From NCBI GenBank assembly GCA_965223585.1, contig CBDCWW010000024.1:894915-958914 (forward strand): 64,000 nucleotides of DNA, in the 5' to 3' direction. Below the pieces are notes generated by a model, which was not told where the DNA came from, searched no databases, and saw nothing but the letters and a program-made list of their open reading frames with translations. This document shows positions 42,216 to 50,921 of this stretch, one piece after another; positions within the stretch are counted from its first letter, which is position 1, and every line of letters begins with the position of its first letter. A program made the position numbers and the translations under genes. Origin of the DNA: CBDCVN01 sp965223585. GTDB lineage: Bacteria; Deinococcota; Deinococci; Deinococcales; Trueperaceae.

Positions 42216-43501
42216 CAGTACTCCGCAAAATAAGTGTATAACATAAAAAAGGGAAAAATAGCTGTGAGGTAGCTACATGAAAAAGAGTCAACAAAGTCAT
42301 AAATTAAAGGATAGTGAATTCCTTAAGGAGACTATTGTGACTCTAGTAAATCTTAACTCACCCTCTTGCTTAGAAGCAAATGATGTTCATCAACAAGCTA
42401 GTGAAATTATTGATCAGAAATTTGATTTCGATGCCTCTGGTAGTTCCTACTCAACTCAAGATATTTCTGATGTCATACTAGCTGCTGCTACTAGAAATAT
42501 TTCTATAGAACAAGCCTGTAAAGACCTCAAAGGTGCTCCTTCCCCTAATACTGTACGTAATTTCATCAAAGATGCTTTGCCTGAAGAGACTAGAGATTTA
42601 GAAGCACAGCTCAATGGTGCCATGAGAGATAACCTTCCTAAAAACCTCTTCAAAACACCTTTGCGTTGTGCAATCGACATTACTGAGATCAATTACTATG
42701 GTGATAGAGCTGATGAATCTGTGCGTGGAGGTAAAGCTCAAAAGGGTACTACTAAGTTCCACTGCTACGCTACTTTATATGTTATCAAGAAGAATCGCCG
42801 CTACACCTTAGCAATTACCCTTATGGATAAAGATGAAAAGGTATTGGATGTACTGAAGCGCTTGTTAGCTGAAGCTGATGATATAGGGTTGAGAATCAAG
42901 CGTTTGCTATTGGACAGGGGCTTTGATAATAATTCTGTGATAAAGCACCTACAAAGTTTAGACTTTCCTTGTGTAGTACCACTGGTAAGAAGAGGCAAGA
43001 AAGTTCGTGATTTGTTGAATACAAAACAGAGCTATGAAACAGAGTTCAGTCGTAACAGTGATAAGTATGGGGAAGTTAAGTTTAAGGTATATATAGCATG
43101 TAAGTACAGCAAGGGGAAATATGGAAAGCGGGGGATACAAACATTTGCATACATAGTTACCGGAAAACTAAAGATGCCACCATTGCAAGTATACGAGGAG
43201 TATCGTAAACGTTTTGGGATAGAATCAAGTTATCGAATGGTTAATAAGGTGAGAATCAGGACTTGTACGAAGTTAGCGATAGTACGTTTATTTTATATGG
43301 GTTTAGGGTTTATGTTATTGAATTTATGGACATATTTAAAATGGGTGTATTTGCACTTGAGGCAAAGAGGACCTAGGGTAGTGTTATGTGAATTGTTTCC
43401 TTTAGAAACCTTTTCCATATGGTTATGGGAAGTGGTTAAAGAACGTCTAGGTCTTCGCAAATCCATCCCCTTACCTGTTCGTATTTGATTGCGGAGTACT
43501 G
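42216..43501 (+). mobile_element. Complete ISH3-like insertion sequence, 1286 bp
   Basis: The element is bounded by 13-bp perfect inverted repeats, CAGTACTCCGCAA (42216-42228) and TTGCGGAGTACTG (43489-43501), and by a 5-bp target duplication ATTAT (42211-42215 and 43502-43506). It holds one full-length transposase. Intact ends plus duplication indicate simple, fairly recent insertion. Family assignment from the transposase is tentative. Confidence 0.85.
42277..43488 (+). CDS. DDE transposase of the ISH3-like element
   Basis: A 403-residue DDE transposase. The N-terminal DNA-binding part includes 'SIEQACKDLKGAPSPNTVRNFIKD'. Catalytic positions are probably D in 'CAIDITEINYYGD', D in 'RLLLDRGFDN', and E in 'RKRFGIESSYRMVNKVRIRT'; the 'Y..R..IE..YR' block is the IS4/ISH3 'YREK-like' signature. 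The frame is uninterrupted and fills the element between its inverted repeats. The start has GAGGTAG upstream. The gene contains no CTCGAG word. Confidence 0.82.
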   Translation: MKKSQQSHKLKDSEFLKETIVTLVNLNSPSCLEANDVHQQASEIIDQKFDFDASGSSYSTQDISDVILAAATRNISIEQACKDLKGAPSPNTVRNFIKDALPEETRDLEAQLNGAMRDNLPKNLFKTPLRCAIDITEINYYGDRADESVRGGKAQKGTTKFHCYATLYVIKKNRRYTLAITLMDKDEKVLDVLKRLLAEADDIGLRIKRLLLDRGFDNNSVIKHLQSLDFPCVVPLVRRGKKVRDLLNTKQSYETEFSRNSDKYGEVKFKVYIACKYSKGKYGKRGIQTFAYIVTGKLKMPPLQVYEEYRKRFGIESSYRMVNKVRIRTCTKLAIVRLFYMGLGFMLLNLWTYLKWVYLHLRQRGPRVVLCELFPLETFSIWLWEVVKERLGLRKSIPLPVRI

Positions 43502-43768
43502 ATTATGTACATAAGTGTACATAATTTTGAGATAAAAAGCAATAAAGACCCTCTGAAGGAAAAGCTATTTATCAAGAGTTTGATCTAGTCAGCTAAAATT
43601 TGTTCCAGACGCAAATATTAAAATTTAAATTGAGAATCACTCGGTCAATATCAGGTAAACTGATCATTTTGAAAAATTTGCCCTCTGTGCTTTGCAGTTT
43701 GAACCCCGTTTAGTTACTTGACCACTTCATAGGGGTAAATCCCAGATTTTTGAGTTTCTAAGTTTAGG

Positions 43769-44020
43769 ATGACAATCAAATTTCACCTTCTGGAAAGGAG
43801 TTGCAAAAAGACGATATTGACCGATATAAACGACTTCTTGCATCTTAAAATAGCCTTCCCACAAGACATTATTTTTCTAGGTCAAACTCTTGATTTATTC
43901 TATGAGCAAGGAAATTTATACTTGTTAGCAGTTAATAGGGCAGGGGGGCGATTGTCCTCAATGAGCATAAAGAACAATTATGGCAATAATGGACTTCTGG
44001 TAGGAAAATTACCTTCTTGA
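43769..44020 (+). CDS. Uncertain 83-residue hypothetical protein
   Basis: An open frame with weakly protein-like composition ('DINDFLHLKIAFPQDIIFLGQTLDLFYEQGNLYLLAVNRAGG'). It has no clear ribosome-binding site and overlaps the end of the convergent gene by 12 nt. No family recognised; it could be chance. Confidence 0.3.
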   Translation: MTIKFHLLERSCKKTILTDINDFLHLKIAFPQDIIFLGQTLDLFYEQGNLYLLAVNRAGGRLSSMSIKNNYGNNGLLVGKLPS

Positions 44021-44443
44021 TTTTTTGGGTCTTTGAGGTCGTTTTGGTTTTTCAGTCCACTCTATTCCTTCTATTACTTCTATTTCGTTTATCCTAAACC
44101 TTTTTCTTTTGCCAACCATTTCTATTTCTTCAGTCTCTTCTTCTTTTTCCCTCCTGCCAGTCATTAACAATAAAATTGTAAAAGAAAGTACGATTGCGAC
44201 TATTGGAGGAAAGACAAGTGAAAATGTTCCAAATACAAAACTCAAGGGGAACATCCAGAGTAGATGAAAAGGTGATAGGCCTGTTGCAAGCACGATTATT
44301 ACAAATATTCCGAAAAGTAATACTGCTGCAATAAAAGGAGGCATAGTGATTTCCCCATTGCACACTTTAGAACGGATATTAGCTATCGAGAGCACAACAA
44401 AAGCTATTGCAATGAAGAGAATTATGTTAGCGAGAATTTCCAT
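44009..44443 (-). CDS. Small membrane protein with charged cytoplasmic tail
   Basis: A 144-residue protein with three hydrophobic helices (about 2-20, 36-55, 64-92) followed by a strongly charged tail: a Glu-rich stretch (RREKEEETEEIEM) and then a Lys/Arg/Pro-rich end (KPKRPQRPKKSRR). The charge layout suggests the tail is cytoplasmic. No family recognised. It stands alone between the IS and an alpha/beta hydrolase, and no promoter is obvious. Confidence 0.55.
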   Translation of the reverse strand: MEILANIILFIAIAFVVLSIANIRSKVCNGEITMPPFIAAVLLFGIFVIIVLATGLSPFHLLWMFPLSFVFGTFSLVFPPIVAIVLSFTILLLMTGRREKEEETEEIEMVGKRKRFRINEIEVIEGIEWTEKPKRPQRPKKSRR

Positions 44444-44626
44444 ACCACTCTTTGTAGCACATAAAATTCGACAGTTTTTAAAATCAGTCAGGGCAACTGT
44501 ATTATCGACTTTGGATCTCTCTATTTGGTAACAGAAACTATACTTTCTGCTACTAAAATCCTTTACTATCTGCTATTATCAAAGAGGGTGTGACATTATG
44601 ATCAGAAGGAAAGTTAGTATGCCCAC

Positions 44627-45547
44627 TCAAACCCTCTTATCTTGACTCATAGCCGTCATTACCTCTTCCAAGTGGTTAAATACCACTGCCATGTGATCCT
44701 CATCAGCGAAATAGCGAACTTTGCATTGTGGTATCTTTTTTTCCAAGAAATGGGCCATTTCGATAGGAACATGTACATCACGTTCTCCATGCCATAGGTA
44801 AATTTTCTCAAATTTAATGTCTTCTAACTCAAATCCCCAAGGTTGTGTGAATAGTGATGCGTCATAGGCTGCGCCATGGCTACCCTGTCGAAATGCTTCT
44901 AACGTTTCTTGAACATAAAGCTTAGGTAGATCAGGGTTATTAGCAGAATTTGACATTCCTTGTGCCATCTTATTTCCTAACAGTTCTAACTTTTCTTCAT
45001 CATCCACATACTTCCCATAGCGGCCTAAATACGCCCATAAAAGGATTTGGACTAACCAAGGCATCCGACAGGCCAGTGCAAATTGTATGCGGTTCGTTAA
45101 CATCATATCCTTTGTGCCTAAAAGATGAATTGGTCCTAGGCCAGCAATGACACCACAAGCTAACAGACGATCAGCGAGTCTATATGCACAAGCAATTACA
45201 TAAGGGCCTCCTCCTGAAGCCCCTTGCACTGAAAACTGATTGATCTCCAAAGCATCAGCTAACTCGAGCACATCGTCTGGCCAATCTAAGAGACACCTCC
45301 CTCTCTTGAAATCAGAAAATCCCATGCCGGGACGGTCAATGCCGATAAGACGGACTCCAGCACTCCTTGCTGCTTTATCGGCTATGAGTGACTCGAGTCT
45401 TGACCCGGGATGACCGTGAAAATGAAACACCGGCGTGCCTTCAGTATCTCCACATTCAATATAGGCCAAAGTTCTCCCATCATGAAGTGTAATTGTCTTG
45501 GGCACATGCAAAGTTGAGATATTGGATTGTTGTCCTAAATTTGACAT
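44627..45547 (-). CDS. Alpha/beta-hydrolase-fold protein
   Basis: A 306-residue cytoplasmic hydrolase. The oxyanion segment 'VFHFHGHPGSRLES' is followed by 'RLIGIDRPGMGFSD', the nucleophile elbow 'VQGASGGGPYV' (Ser near residue 109), the acid 'LWHGERDVHVP', and the base His in 'FADEDHMAV'. All triad residues are present. The 'HFHGHPGSRLE' start is typical of small esterase/haloperoxidase-like proteins acting on unknown substrates. It contains two CTCGAG words, so it is probably resident. It is followed, 84 nt upstream on the same strand, by the NmrA-like gene; a loose operon is possible. Confidence 0.85.
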   Translation of the reverse strand: MSNLGQQSNISTLHVPKTITLHDGRTLAYIECGDTEGTPVFHFHGHPGSRLESLIADKAARSAGVRLIGIDRPGMGFSDFKRGRCLLDWPDDVLELADALEINQFSVQGASGGGPYVIACAYRLADRLLACGVIAGLGPIHLLGTKDMMLTNRIQFALACRMPWLVQILLWAYLGRYGKYVDDEEKLELLGNKMAQGMSNSANNPDLPKLYVQETLEAFRQGSHGAAYDASLFTQPWGFELEDIKFEKIYLWHGERDVHVPIEMAHFLEKKIPQCKVRYFADEDHMAVVFNHLEEVMTAMSQDKRV

Positions 45548-45631
45548 AATAAATTTCCTTTTCTCTTACATCATGTAGCTGCAAACATACCAGCCCCAAT
45601 ATTTATACAAGCATATATAACAAAAGACCTG

Positions 45632-46396
45632 TCAGCTATTGTACCTTTGCTCCAACCAATGTTGCCAAGTTAGAGTTCCATAAGGATTATTTGGTACAGT
45701 ATTAAAACCCTCACGAAACCCTCGAGCAACTTGGCCAGTTAAGGGTAAATGTAAAATACGATGCTGTTTACCTTGAGCTTTAAGCCAGCTTTGTGCCATT
45801 TTGTCAAGCGTAAGCACTTCAGGTCCACCGATATCAGCAAGTTTTCCACCTGCTCCACTAGATACTTGGTCAACTATACGCTCTGCAACATCAAAGGGAT
45901 CAATAGGTTGTACTTTGAATGTTTTAGGAACGAAAAAGAGAGGGAAGTGACTTAAATTTTTAAATAAAGCATTGGGTAGTGAATGAAACTGCGTAGCACG
46001 CAAAATAGACCAAGGCACGGGACTTGCTTCAATAAATTGTTCTGCTTGTAACTTTGCTTGGTAGTAAAAAAAGGGAATTTTATCAATCCCAACGATAGAA
46101 ACATAAAGAATGTGTTTAACTCGAGCAGTATGAGCAGCATCTATAAGCCTTTGTGTTCCCTCAATATCGACCTTGCGGAGCTTAGCACCGCTTGCTGCAT
46201 GAACAATGACATCAACACCATCAACTGCCTTATTTAAGGTGTGGGCAATACTCAAATCTGCTTGTACCCATTCAGCACCTGTTTGGTTTCCTGCTCGACG
46301 ACTCATGATGCGTGGGGTATGCCCCCTATTTTCAAGCTTTTTAACAACCTGCTTTCCCAATGTACCTGTGCCACCTGTAACTAGAACTCGAGTCAT
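45632..46396 (-). CDS. NAD(P)-binding NmrA/SDR-like protein
   Basis: A 254-residue atypical short-chain dehydrogenase-like protein. The Rossmann motif VTGGTGTLGKQVV lies at residues about 6-18; 'RIMSRRAG' follows, then 'VIVHAASGAKLRKVDIEGTQRLIDAA' and 'ILYVSIVGIDKIPFFYYQAKLQAEQFI', where Y and K fit the active-site YxxxK region in modified form. NmrA-like proteins sense NAD(P) redox or reduce small carbonyls. Its ATG overlaps the TGA of a truncated TetR gene (ATGA), so it was the second gene of a TetR-regulated operon whose regulator was lost. Three CTCGAG words. Confidence 0.82.
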   Translation of the reverse strand: MTRVLVTGGTGTLGKQVVKKLENRGHTPRIMSRRAGNQTGAEWVQADLSIAHTLNKAVDGVDVIVHAASGAKLRKVDIEGTQRLIDAAHTARVKHILYVSIVGIDKIPFFYYQAKLQAEQFIEASPVPWSILRATQFHSLPNALFKNLSHFPLFFVPKTFKVQPIDPFDVAERIVDQVSSGAGGKLADIGGPEVLTLDKMAQSWLKAQGKQHRILHLPLTGQVARGFREGFNTVPNNPYGTLTWQHWLEQRYNS

Positions 46397-46560
46397 TGCA
46401 ATACCTTAGCGTTTCCAATTCCCTTCATTAACACATCTACCAGACTTTCGATGTCTTTATCAGTGTTGACTTTATTGTCTGGGTCGAGAATCGTCCTATG
46501 TAGTGCATAGCCAATTACACTACTGATAATGGTGCGGAGCAAGGTTTCATCATTTAGTTT
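46393..46560 (-). pseudogene. C-terminal fragment of a TetR-family regulator
   Basis: Fifty-five codons encode 'KLNDETLLRTIISSVIGYAL' and onward to 'DVLMKGIGNAKVLQ', typical of the ligand-binding end of TetR proteins. The frame is cut at 46560, just where the end of an IS begins (46561-46592), and no N-terminal half is found beyond the IS. The NmrA-like gene downstream may now be unregulated. Confidence 0.6.
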
Positions 46561-46818
46561 CCTAATTCAAATTCTAACTAATTCTGTGGTTATTGAAAAA
46601 AGAGAGCAAATGAGGTGTTATACATGATATGGACCAAGAAACACCTCAACATAAGAATAGAGAATGTCAAAGGGAAAAACAAGATCTTGAACAGCGAGAA
46701 AGTAAACGAATTTGTATACTAATAGATCAGGAAACATATAACCAGATTATTGAAGACAAAGAATTATTCCGTGCCTATGTGGATGGATGTATAGAAAAGC
46801 ATCCTGAAATATTTCCTA

Positions 46819-48103
46819 GGATCGTCGGCGAAATAACTTGAGCATTTCAAAATTATTGGGGAACAGCAGTGTAATTCCAAGATGGTAAAAAATCATCAAA
46901 AACAATGGGCATTGCCTGTTTGAAATTTTCATCAGCTTTTTGCCCTTTCTTATAGTGCTTATCTATGACATTTACAAAAACCTTAAGTCCTGTTTTAGTT
47001 TCTGTTCTAGATATAAGCATCTTGAGGATTTCCACGGAATCTAGTATAACTCCTTGGCAAGCACGAGTTACATGAGGGAATAAACGATGTTCTATAGGAT
47101 TATACTTGGAACTATAGGGTGGATAATGTGCTATACGTATGGATAAACCAAGGTCATTGGCAAGATTTTGTAGTGCTTCTTTGAATATGTAGTGTCGAGA
47201 ATTATTGCTACCTCCACAGTCACACAATATTAGCAATTTTTTGCTGTGAGCATAGAGTTTAATTGCGTGATTTTGCCACCATAAACGAACACAGTCACAA
47301 GCAAACTCGCTGGTGTCATGACTGGTATTAATGGTTATGTAGCCAAGATTATACCTTAAATCATAAATGCCATGAGGAATAGCTATTGCCTCAGCCAAAG
47401 AGTAGAAATCATGATCATAAACTTTTATTGCTTGTTGGCTATACACTTTACCGTTTCTATACAAAGCACCTATAGGCTCTTTTTTTTACTGTCCATGCTA
47501 ATAACTGGTTGTCTAGCAGTTTGATAATCTTCTTTTAATTTAGCAATATTCTTGAATTGATCATCACGATCTATGCACTCCTTAGCACTCATCACTTTCT
47601 TTGCCTTACGTTTACGAAATTTGTGTTTTTCAAGCAGTTGAACCACCAGTTTTTCACTTATCTGAAAGCCTTGCTCTTTTAGAAACTGAGTTAATTCACG
47701 CTGGTTTAAATAGGTCCATTTGATCTTTTGATCCATGGGTGAGCCAGCAGTATATTGATCAATAATTTGCAAGAAAGCTAACTCAAGCTCTTGGTTATTT
47801 TCAATGACAGACTTACGTCCTCCACCTTCTTGGCGAATTCTAGTTTGGGACAAGATTTGCTCATCGTCAAGCTCTGCTAATCCTATTTTTATGGTATTAG
47901 GGCTACACTTTAGCAACTGACTGACATATGTTATTCCACCATGACCTAGCTTCTCCGCTTCTACAGCAGCATAGCGTCGTCTATCTTTTTCAGATAAAGA
48001 TTCATAATACCTTTGCATATGTTTTTCAACTTGCTCACTATATGGGTTCATTACCCATATGATAATTGATTCTCAAATAATCAACTTATATCGCCGGTCA
48101 TCC
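46819..48103 (-). mobile_element. ISAzo13-type element, 1285 bp, nested in another IS
   Basis: Imperfect inverted ends GGATCGTCGGCGAAATAA (from 46819) and TTATATCGCCGGTCATCC (to 48103) match at 14 of 18 positions. TA flanks both ends (46817-46818 and 48104-48105), consistent with a TA target duplication. Excision of element plus one TA restores the reading frame of the host transposase, which fixes the boundaries independently. Confidence 0.8.
46853..48051 (-). CDS. ISAzo13-family transposase, probably made by -1 frameshifting
   Basis: Two minus-strand frames, 47470-48051 (193 residues, starting MNPYSEQVEKHMQRYYESLS, with helix-turn-helix 'VSQLLKCSPNTIKIGLAEL') and 46853-47464 (203 residues), join in the motif 'ISMDSKKK-EPIG', the first catalytic Asp region of the family. 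At the join is a run of eight A (minus strand, 47487-47480) forming A-AAA-AAG in the zero frame, a classical -1 slippery heptamer; a -1 slip gives K-K-K-E-P-I-G. The second half has 'LLILCDCGGSNNSRHYIFKEAL' and 'KYNPIEHRLFPHVTRACQG' with the remaining Asp/Glu residues. Programmed frameshift is plausible; a simple deletion of one A is the alternative. Confidence 0.75.
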
Positions 48104-49406
48104 TACTAGCATAAAAGAGAGGTACAAATTAAATGGTTTCTGCGACGAATCAAAGAAAATGCCTGAAGTTAGAATTAGACGGATAAGTTCTAGAGGAGTT
48201 AATGCACAAGGTAAGAAGGAATGTTACCAAATAGTACCAAGTTTTGTAATGCCATACATGACAGGATATACAGCAGAAGTAGAAAAAGTTTTGTTTCTAC
48301 ACTTCAAACACGAAGTAGCTTTTTCAGGACTGACATATGTGTTTGGAAGAGATGATATGTATTGGTTTAGAATGGCGGAACAGTTTGGGAAGAGTAGCAT
48401 AGTAGGAACAACAACAAGAGACCCAGAGAAGCTCCCAAAAGACATAGTGGCAGACGAGAAACACACTAAGAGCAATGGAGAGAAGGTGTATGTAGCAACA
48501 ACGGTAGGAGATGAATGTTTTTGGGGAGCATCAGTGAGCAGAACAGCAGAGGAAGAGAAACTGACAGAGGCATATAAAGAGTTTAAAGAGGAAGTGAAGG
48601 AAGTAGATACTGAATACGAACCAGAGACAGTAAATACAGATGGATTTGTGAGTACCATAAAAGCATGGAGAAGCCTATTTGTAAAAGCAGTGTTGATAAG
48701 GTGTTTTCTACATGGATATTTGAAGATAAGAAGAGGAGCAAGGAAGCTAAATATATTTGGGGAATTATCAAAGCTAGTATGGGGAGCATACCATCAAACA
48801 ACATATGAAGGATTTATAGATAAGATAACGGTGTTGTACTTATGGGCAGAGAAAAACAGCGAGACACTAGGAGAAAAAGTATTTGAGGCAGTAAAGAAGT
48901 TATGTGACAGAGCACACGAATATGCAAAGGCGTATAATCATCCGAACTGCAAAAGGACAAGCAATATGCTAGACAGGTTAATGCAAAGGATGGATAGATA
49001 CTTGTTTATGACAAAGTATTTTCATGGACATTTGCAAACAGCAGAGATAGGAATAAGGGCATGGGCGTTAGCACAAAACTTTTTACCGTATGGTCCTAGG
49101 GCAGGACCAAGTAAAGAGTTCATATCACCTGTGCATAGGTTAAATGGCAAAGTTTACCACCAGAACTGGTTAGAGAATCTGTTGATTTCTTCCTCTTTAG
49201 GAGGGACTATTCGCTAACCACAGAATCCGTTAGAATTAGGTCTATTTATGGGGAACATTTTCGTAAGTTTACAAAGAAGATGTTAAATGATGCTTAGATT
49301 AATGGTGCTAATAGGTATGCTATTGCTGAGGTGATTATTGATATTATGATGCTTGTTGTGATTGTGGATTTTGTTATTTTAAGTTTTATTGATGCTGCTA
49401 ATATTA

Positions 49407-50299
49407 GGGCGTGTTGACATTTGAAATGATAAGCAGAGGTAATAGAGTCAGAAGCGAGGATTTAAGAAATAAGTAAGCTAACCAGCAGAAAAAGTCATAT
49501 GGTAATGGGTATTCATAATGCTATGTCAACTATTAGCATTAAAGAAGAACAGTGGATCAAGCAATATGCTTTCCTCAAAGCATTTCCTTCAATTTATGTC
49601 AATAATGAAGAGTCGTGTTTGAAATTTATTCAAGCTATCCTTTGGATAGTGAGAAGTGGTGCTCAGTGGCGTCTCTTACCTGAGTCTTATGGCAATTGGA
49701 ATAGCGTTTACAAACGCTTTGCTCGTTGGGATGATAAAGGAGTTTGGGAAGCTATGTTTGATCACTTTGCTGATGATCCTGATATGGAAAGCGTGATGCT
49801 TGATGCAACTATTGTTCGTGCTCACCCTTGTGCAGCAGGTGCACCTAAAAAAGAGGGTGGACAAGAAAATCAAGATTTGGGCAGGAGTAAAGGAGGATTT
49901 AGTAGCAAAGTGCATGTAGCAGTAGATGGATTAGGAAATCCGTTAAGATTTAGGTTAACAGGAGGGGAAAGGCATGAGATGACAAAGGCGGAAGAATTAA
50001 TAGAGGGTCTTGACATGGAAAATGCCATAGCAGATAAGGCATACGATTCAGATGACTTCATAAAAGGATTAAAGGAAAAGGGAATAGAGGTTGTGATTCC
50101 ACCAAGGTCAAATCGTAAGGAAAAGAGGAGTTACGATAAAGAATTATACAAAGAAAGACATTTAGTAGAGTGTTTCATCAACAAAATTAAGCACTTTCGT
50201 CGTGTATTCAGTCGTTTTGATAAGCTAGCTCGTCGTTATCTTGCTTTCTTACACTTTGCATCTACTTTTATCCTTGCTCGTTGAAATGTCAACACGCCC
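49407..50299 (+). mobile_element. IS5-family (IS427-like) element, 893 bp
   Basis: Perfect 16-bp inverted repeats GGGCGTGTTGACATTT (49407-49422) and AAATGTCAACACGCCC (50284-50299), flanked on both sides by TA (49405-49406, 50300-50301), consistent with a 2-bp target duplication. One full-length transposase is inside. Looks intact and recent. Confidence 0.85.
49499..50284 (+). CDS. IS5/IS427-type transposase
   Basis: A 261-residue DDE transposase in one uninterrupted frame; many relatives need a frameshift between two frames. N-terminal 'QAILWIVRSGAQWRLLPESYGNWNSVYKRFARW' is the conserved IS5 head. Catalytic residues: D in 'VMLDATIVRAH', D in 'AIADKAYDSDDF', and E in 'RHLVECFINKIKHFRRVFSR'. 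A second ATG 24 nt into the frame may be the true start (MSTISIKEEQW). The stop codon lies within the right inverted repeat. Confidence 0.88.
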   Translation: MVMGIHNAMSTISIKEEQWIKQYAFLKAFPSIYVNNEESCLKFIQAILWIVRSGAQWRLLPESYGNWNSVYKRFARWDDKGVWEAMFDHFADDPDMESVMLDATIVRAHPCAAGAPKKEGGQENQDLGRSKGGFSSKVHVAVDGLGNPLRFRLTGGERHEMTKAEELIEGLDMENAIADKAYDSDDFIKGLKEKGIEVVIPPRSNRKEKRSYDKELYKERHLVECFINKIKHFRRVFSRFDKLARRYLAFLHFASTFILAR

Positions 50300-50921
50300 T
50301 AGTAGGAATATGAAAATAACAAATATTGTGTAAAATAGGTGCTCGTAAAATAAAGATGTGAATACTACTAAGATTAGCACAGCTGCTATGTGATAGTCGA
50401 TTTGGATTTTGGATCTTGGTTTTTTTGTTGCTAATGTGATAAGTAGCAGCAGAATCCCTGCGATTAATAGTTGCCAGACAAAGAGCATGTATTCTCCTAC
50501 TAGTGATCTTGCCATGACTATAAGATAAAATGGGATAGAACCAAATGCTCTTAGGTCTCTGTAGATTTCTTTGAGATTATATTTCATCTATAGATGTCCA
50601 GATAGGCCTAACAGGCACGTAGAATGTACTGAGGTACGTTCTATCCTCAATCTGTCAAAGCGATGTAATCCACTCCCATTAGGGGCATTGTACGACGTGA
50701 TTTCTTGTTTCATAATCAACGACTACATTTTGGCAGCATTCTCCAAGTCAGCTATGATTATCTTCTTCATTTTCAGCATGGCAGGAGTAGTTTTGTTGGG
50801 GTTTGTACTAAGTAATTCATTCATGTTATGCGGAAGCACCTGCCAAGATATGCCATACTTATCTTTAAGCCAACCGCACTGCCCAGAATTAGGTTTTGCA
50901 GCTAACTTTTCCCAATAATAG

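Larger units (their letters stand above)
46629..49217 (+). pseudogene. Transposase split by the inserted ISAzo13-type element
   Basis: The 5' part (46629-46818) encodes 'ICILIDQETYNQIIEDKELF' and 'YVDGCIEKHPEIFP'. The 3' part (48106-49217) encodes 'RYKLNGFCDESKKMPEVRIR', 'QIVPSFVMPYMTGYT', 'LTYVFGRDDMYWFRM', 'ADEKHTKSNGEKVYVATTVG' and 'TVNTDGFVSTIKAWRSLF'. Removing the inner element and one copy of its TA target gives an uninterrupted frame across HPEIFP-TSIKE-RYKLNG. The reconstructed protein is about 434 residues, with likely acidic catalytic residues in 'ADEKHT' and 'NTDGF'. Family not named with confidence. Confidence 0.75.
46568..49239 (+). mobile_element. Insertion sequence (family uncertain) interrupted by an ISAzo13-type element
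   Basis: Ends are inverted repeats of about 25 bp with 22 matches: left 46568-46592 (contains AATTCTGTGGTTA) and right 49215-49239 (contains TAACCACAGAAT). Without the 1.29-kb inner element the IS would be about 1.39 kb with one transposase. I found no clear target duplication, and the TetR gene at its left is not continued at its right, so a deletion probably followed insertion. Confidence 0.7.
49294..50587 (-). pseudogene. Multi-helix membrane-protein gene split by an IS5/IS427-type element
   Basis: The N-terminal part (50587-50300, MKYNLKEIYRDLRAFGSIPF and four hydrophobic segments) ends at 'TIFVIFIFLL'. Beyond the IS the same frame resumes as 'ILAASIKLKITKSTITTSII' and ends 'AYLLAPLI' with TAA at 49294. 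Removing the 893-bp element and one TA restores a single frame of about 134 residues. The protein resembles phosphatase/PAP2-like membrane proteins in its first segment, but I cannot name it. Confidence 0.7.

Noticed and set aside
48224..48658. Minus-strand open frame of 144 codons
   Set aside because: Antisense shadow of the split transposase; Ser/Thr-rich composition typical of such shadows.
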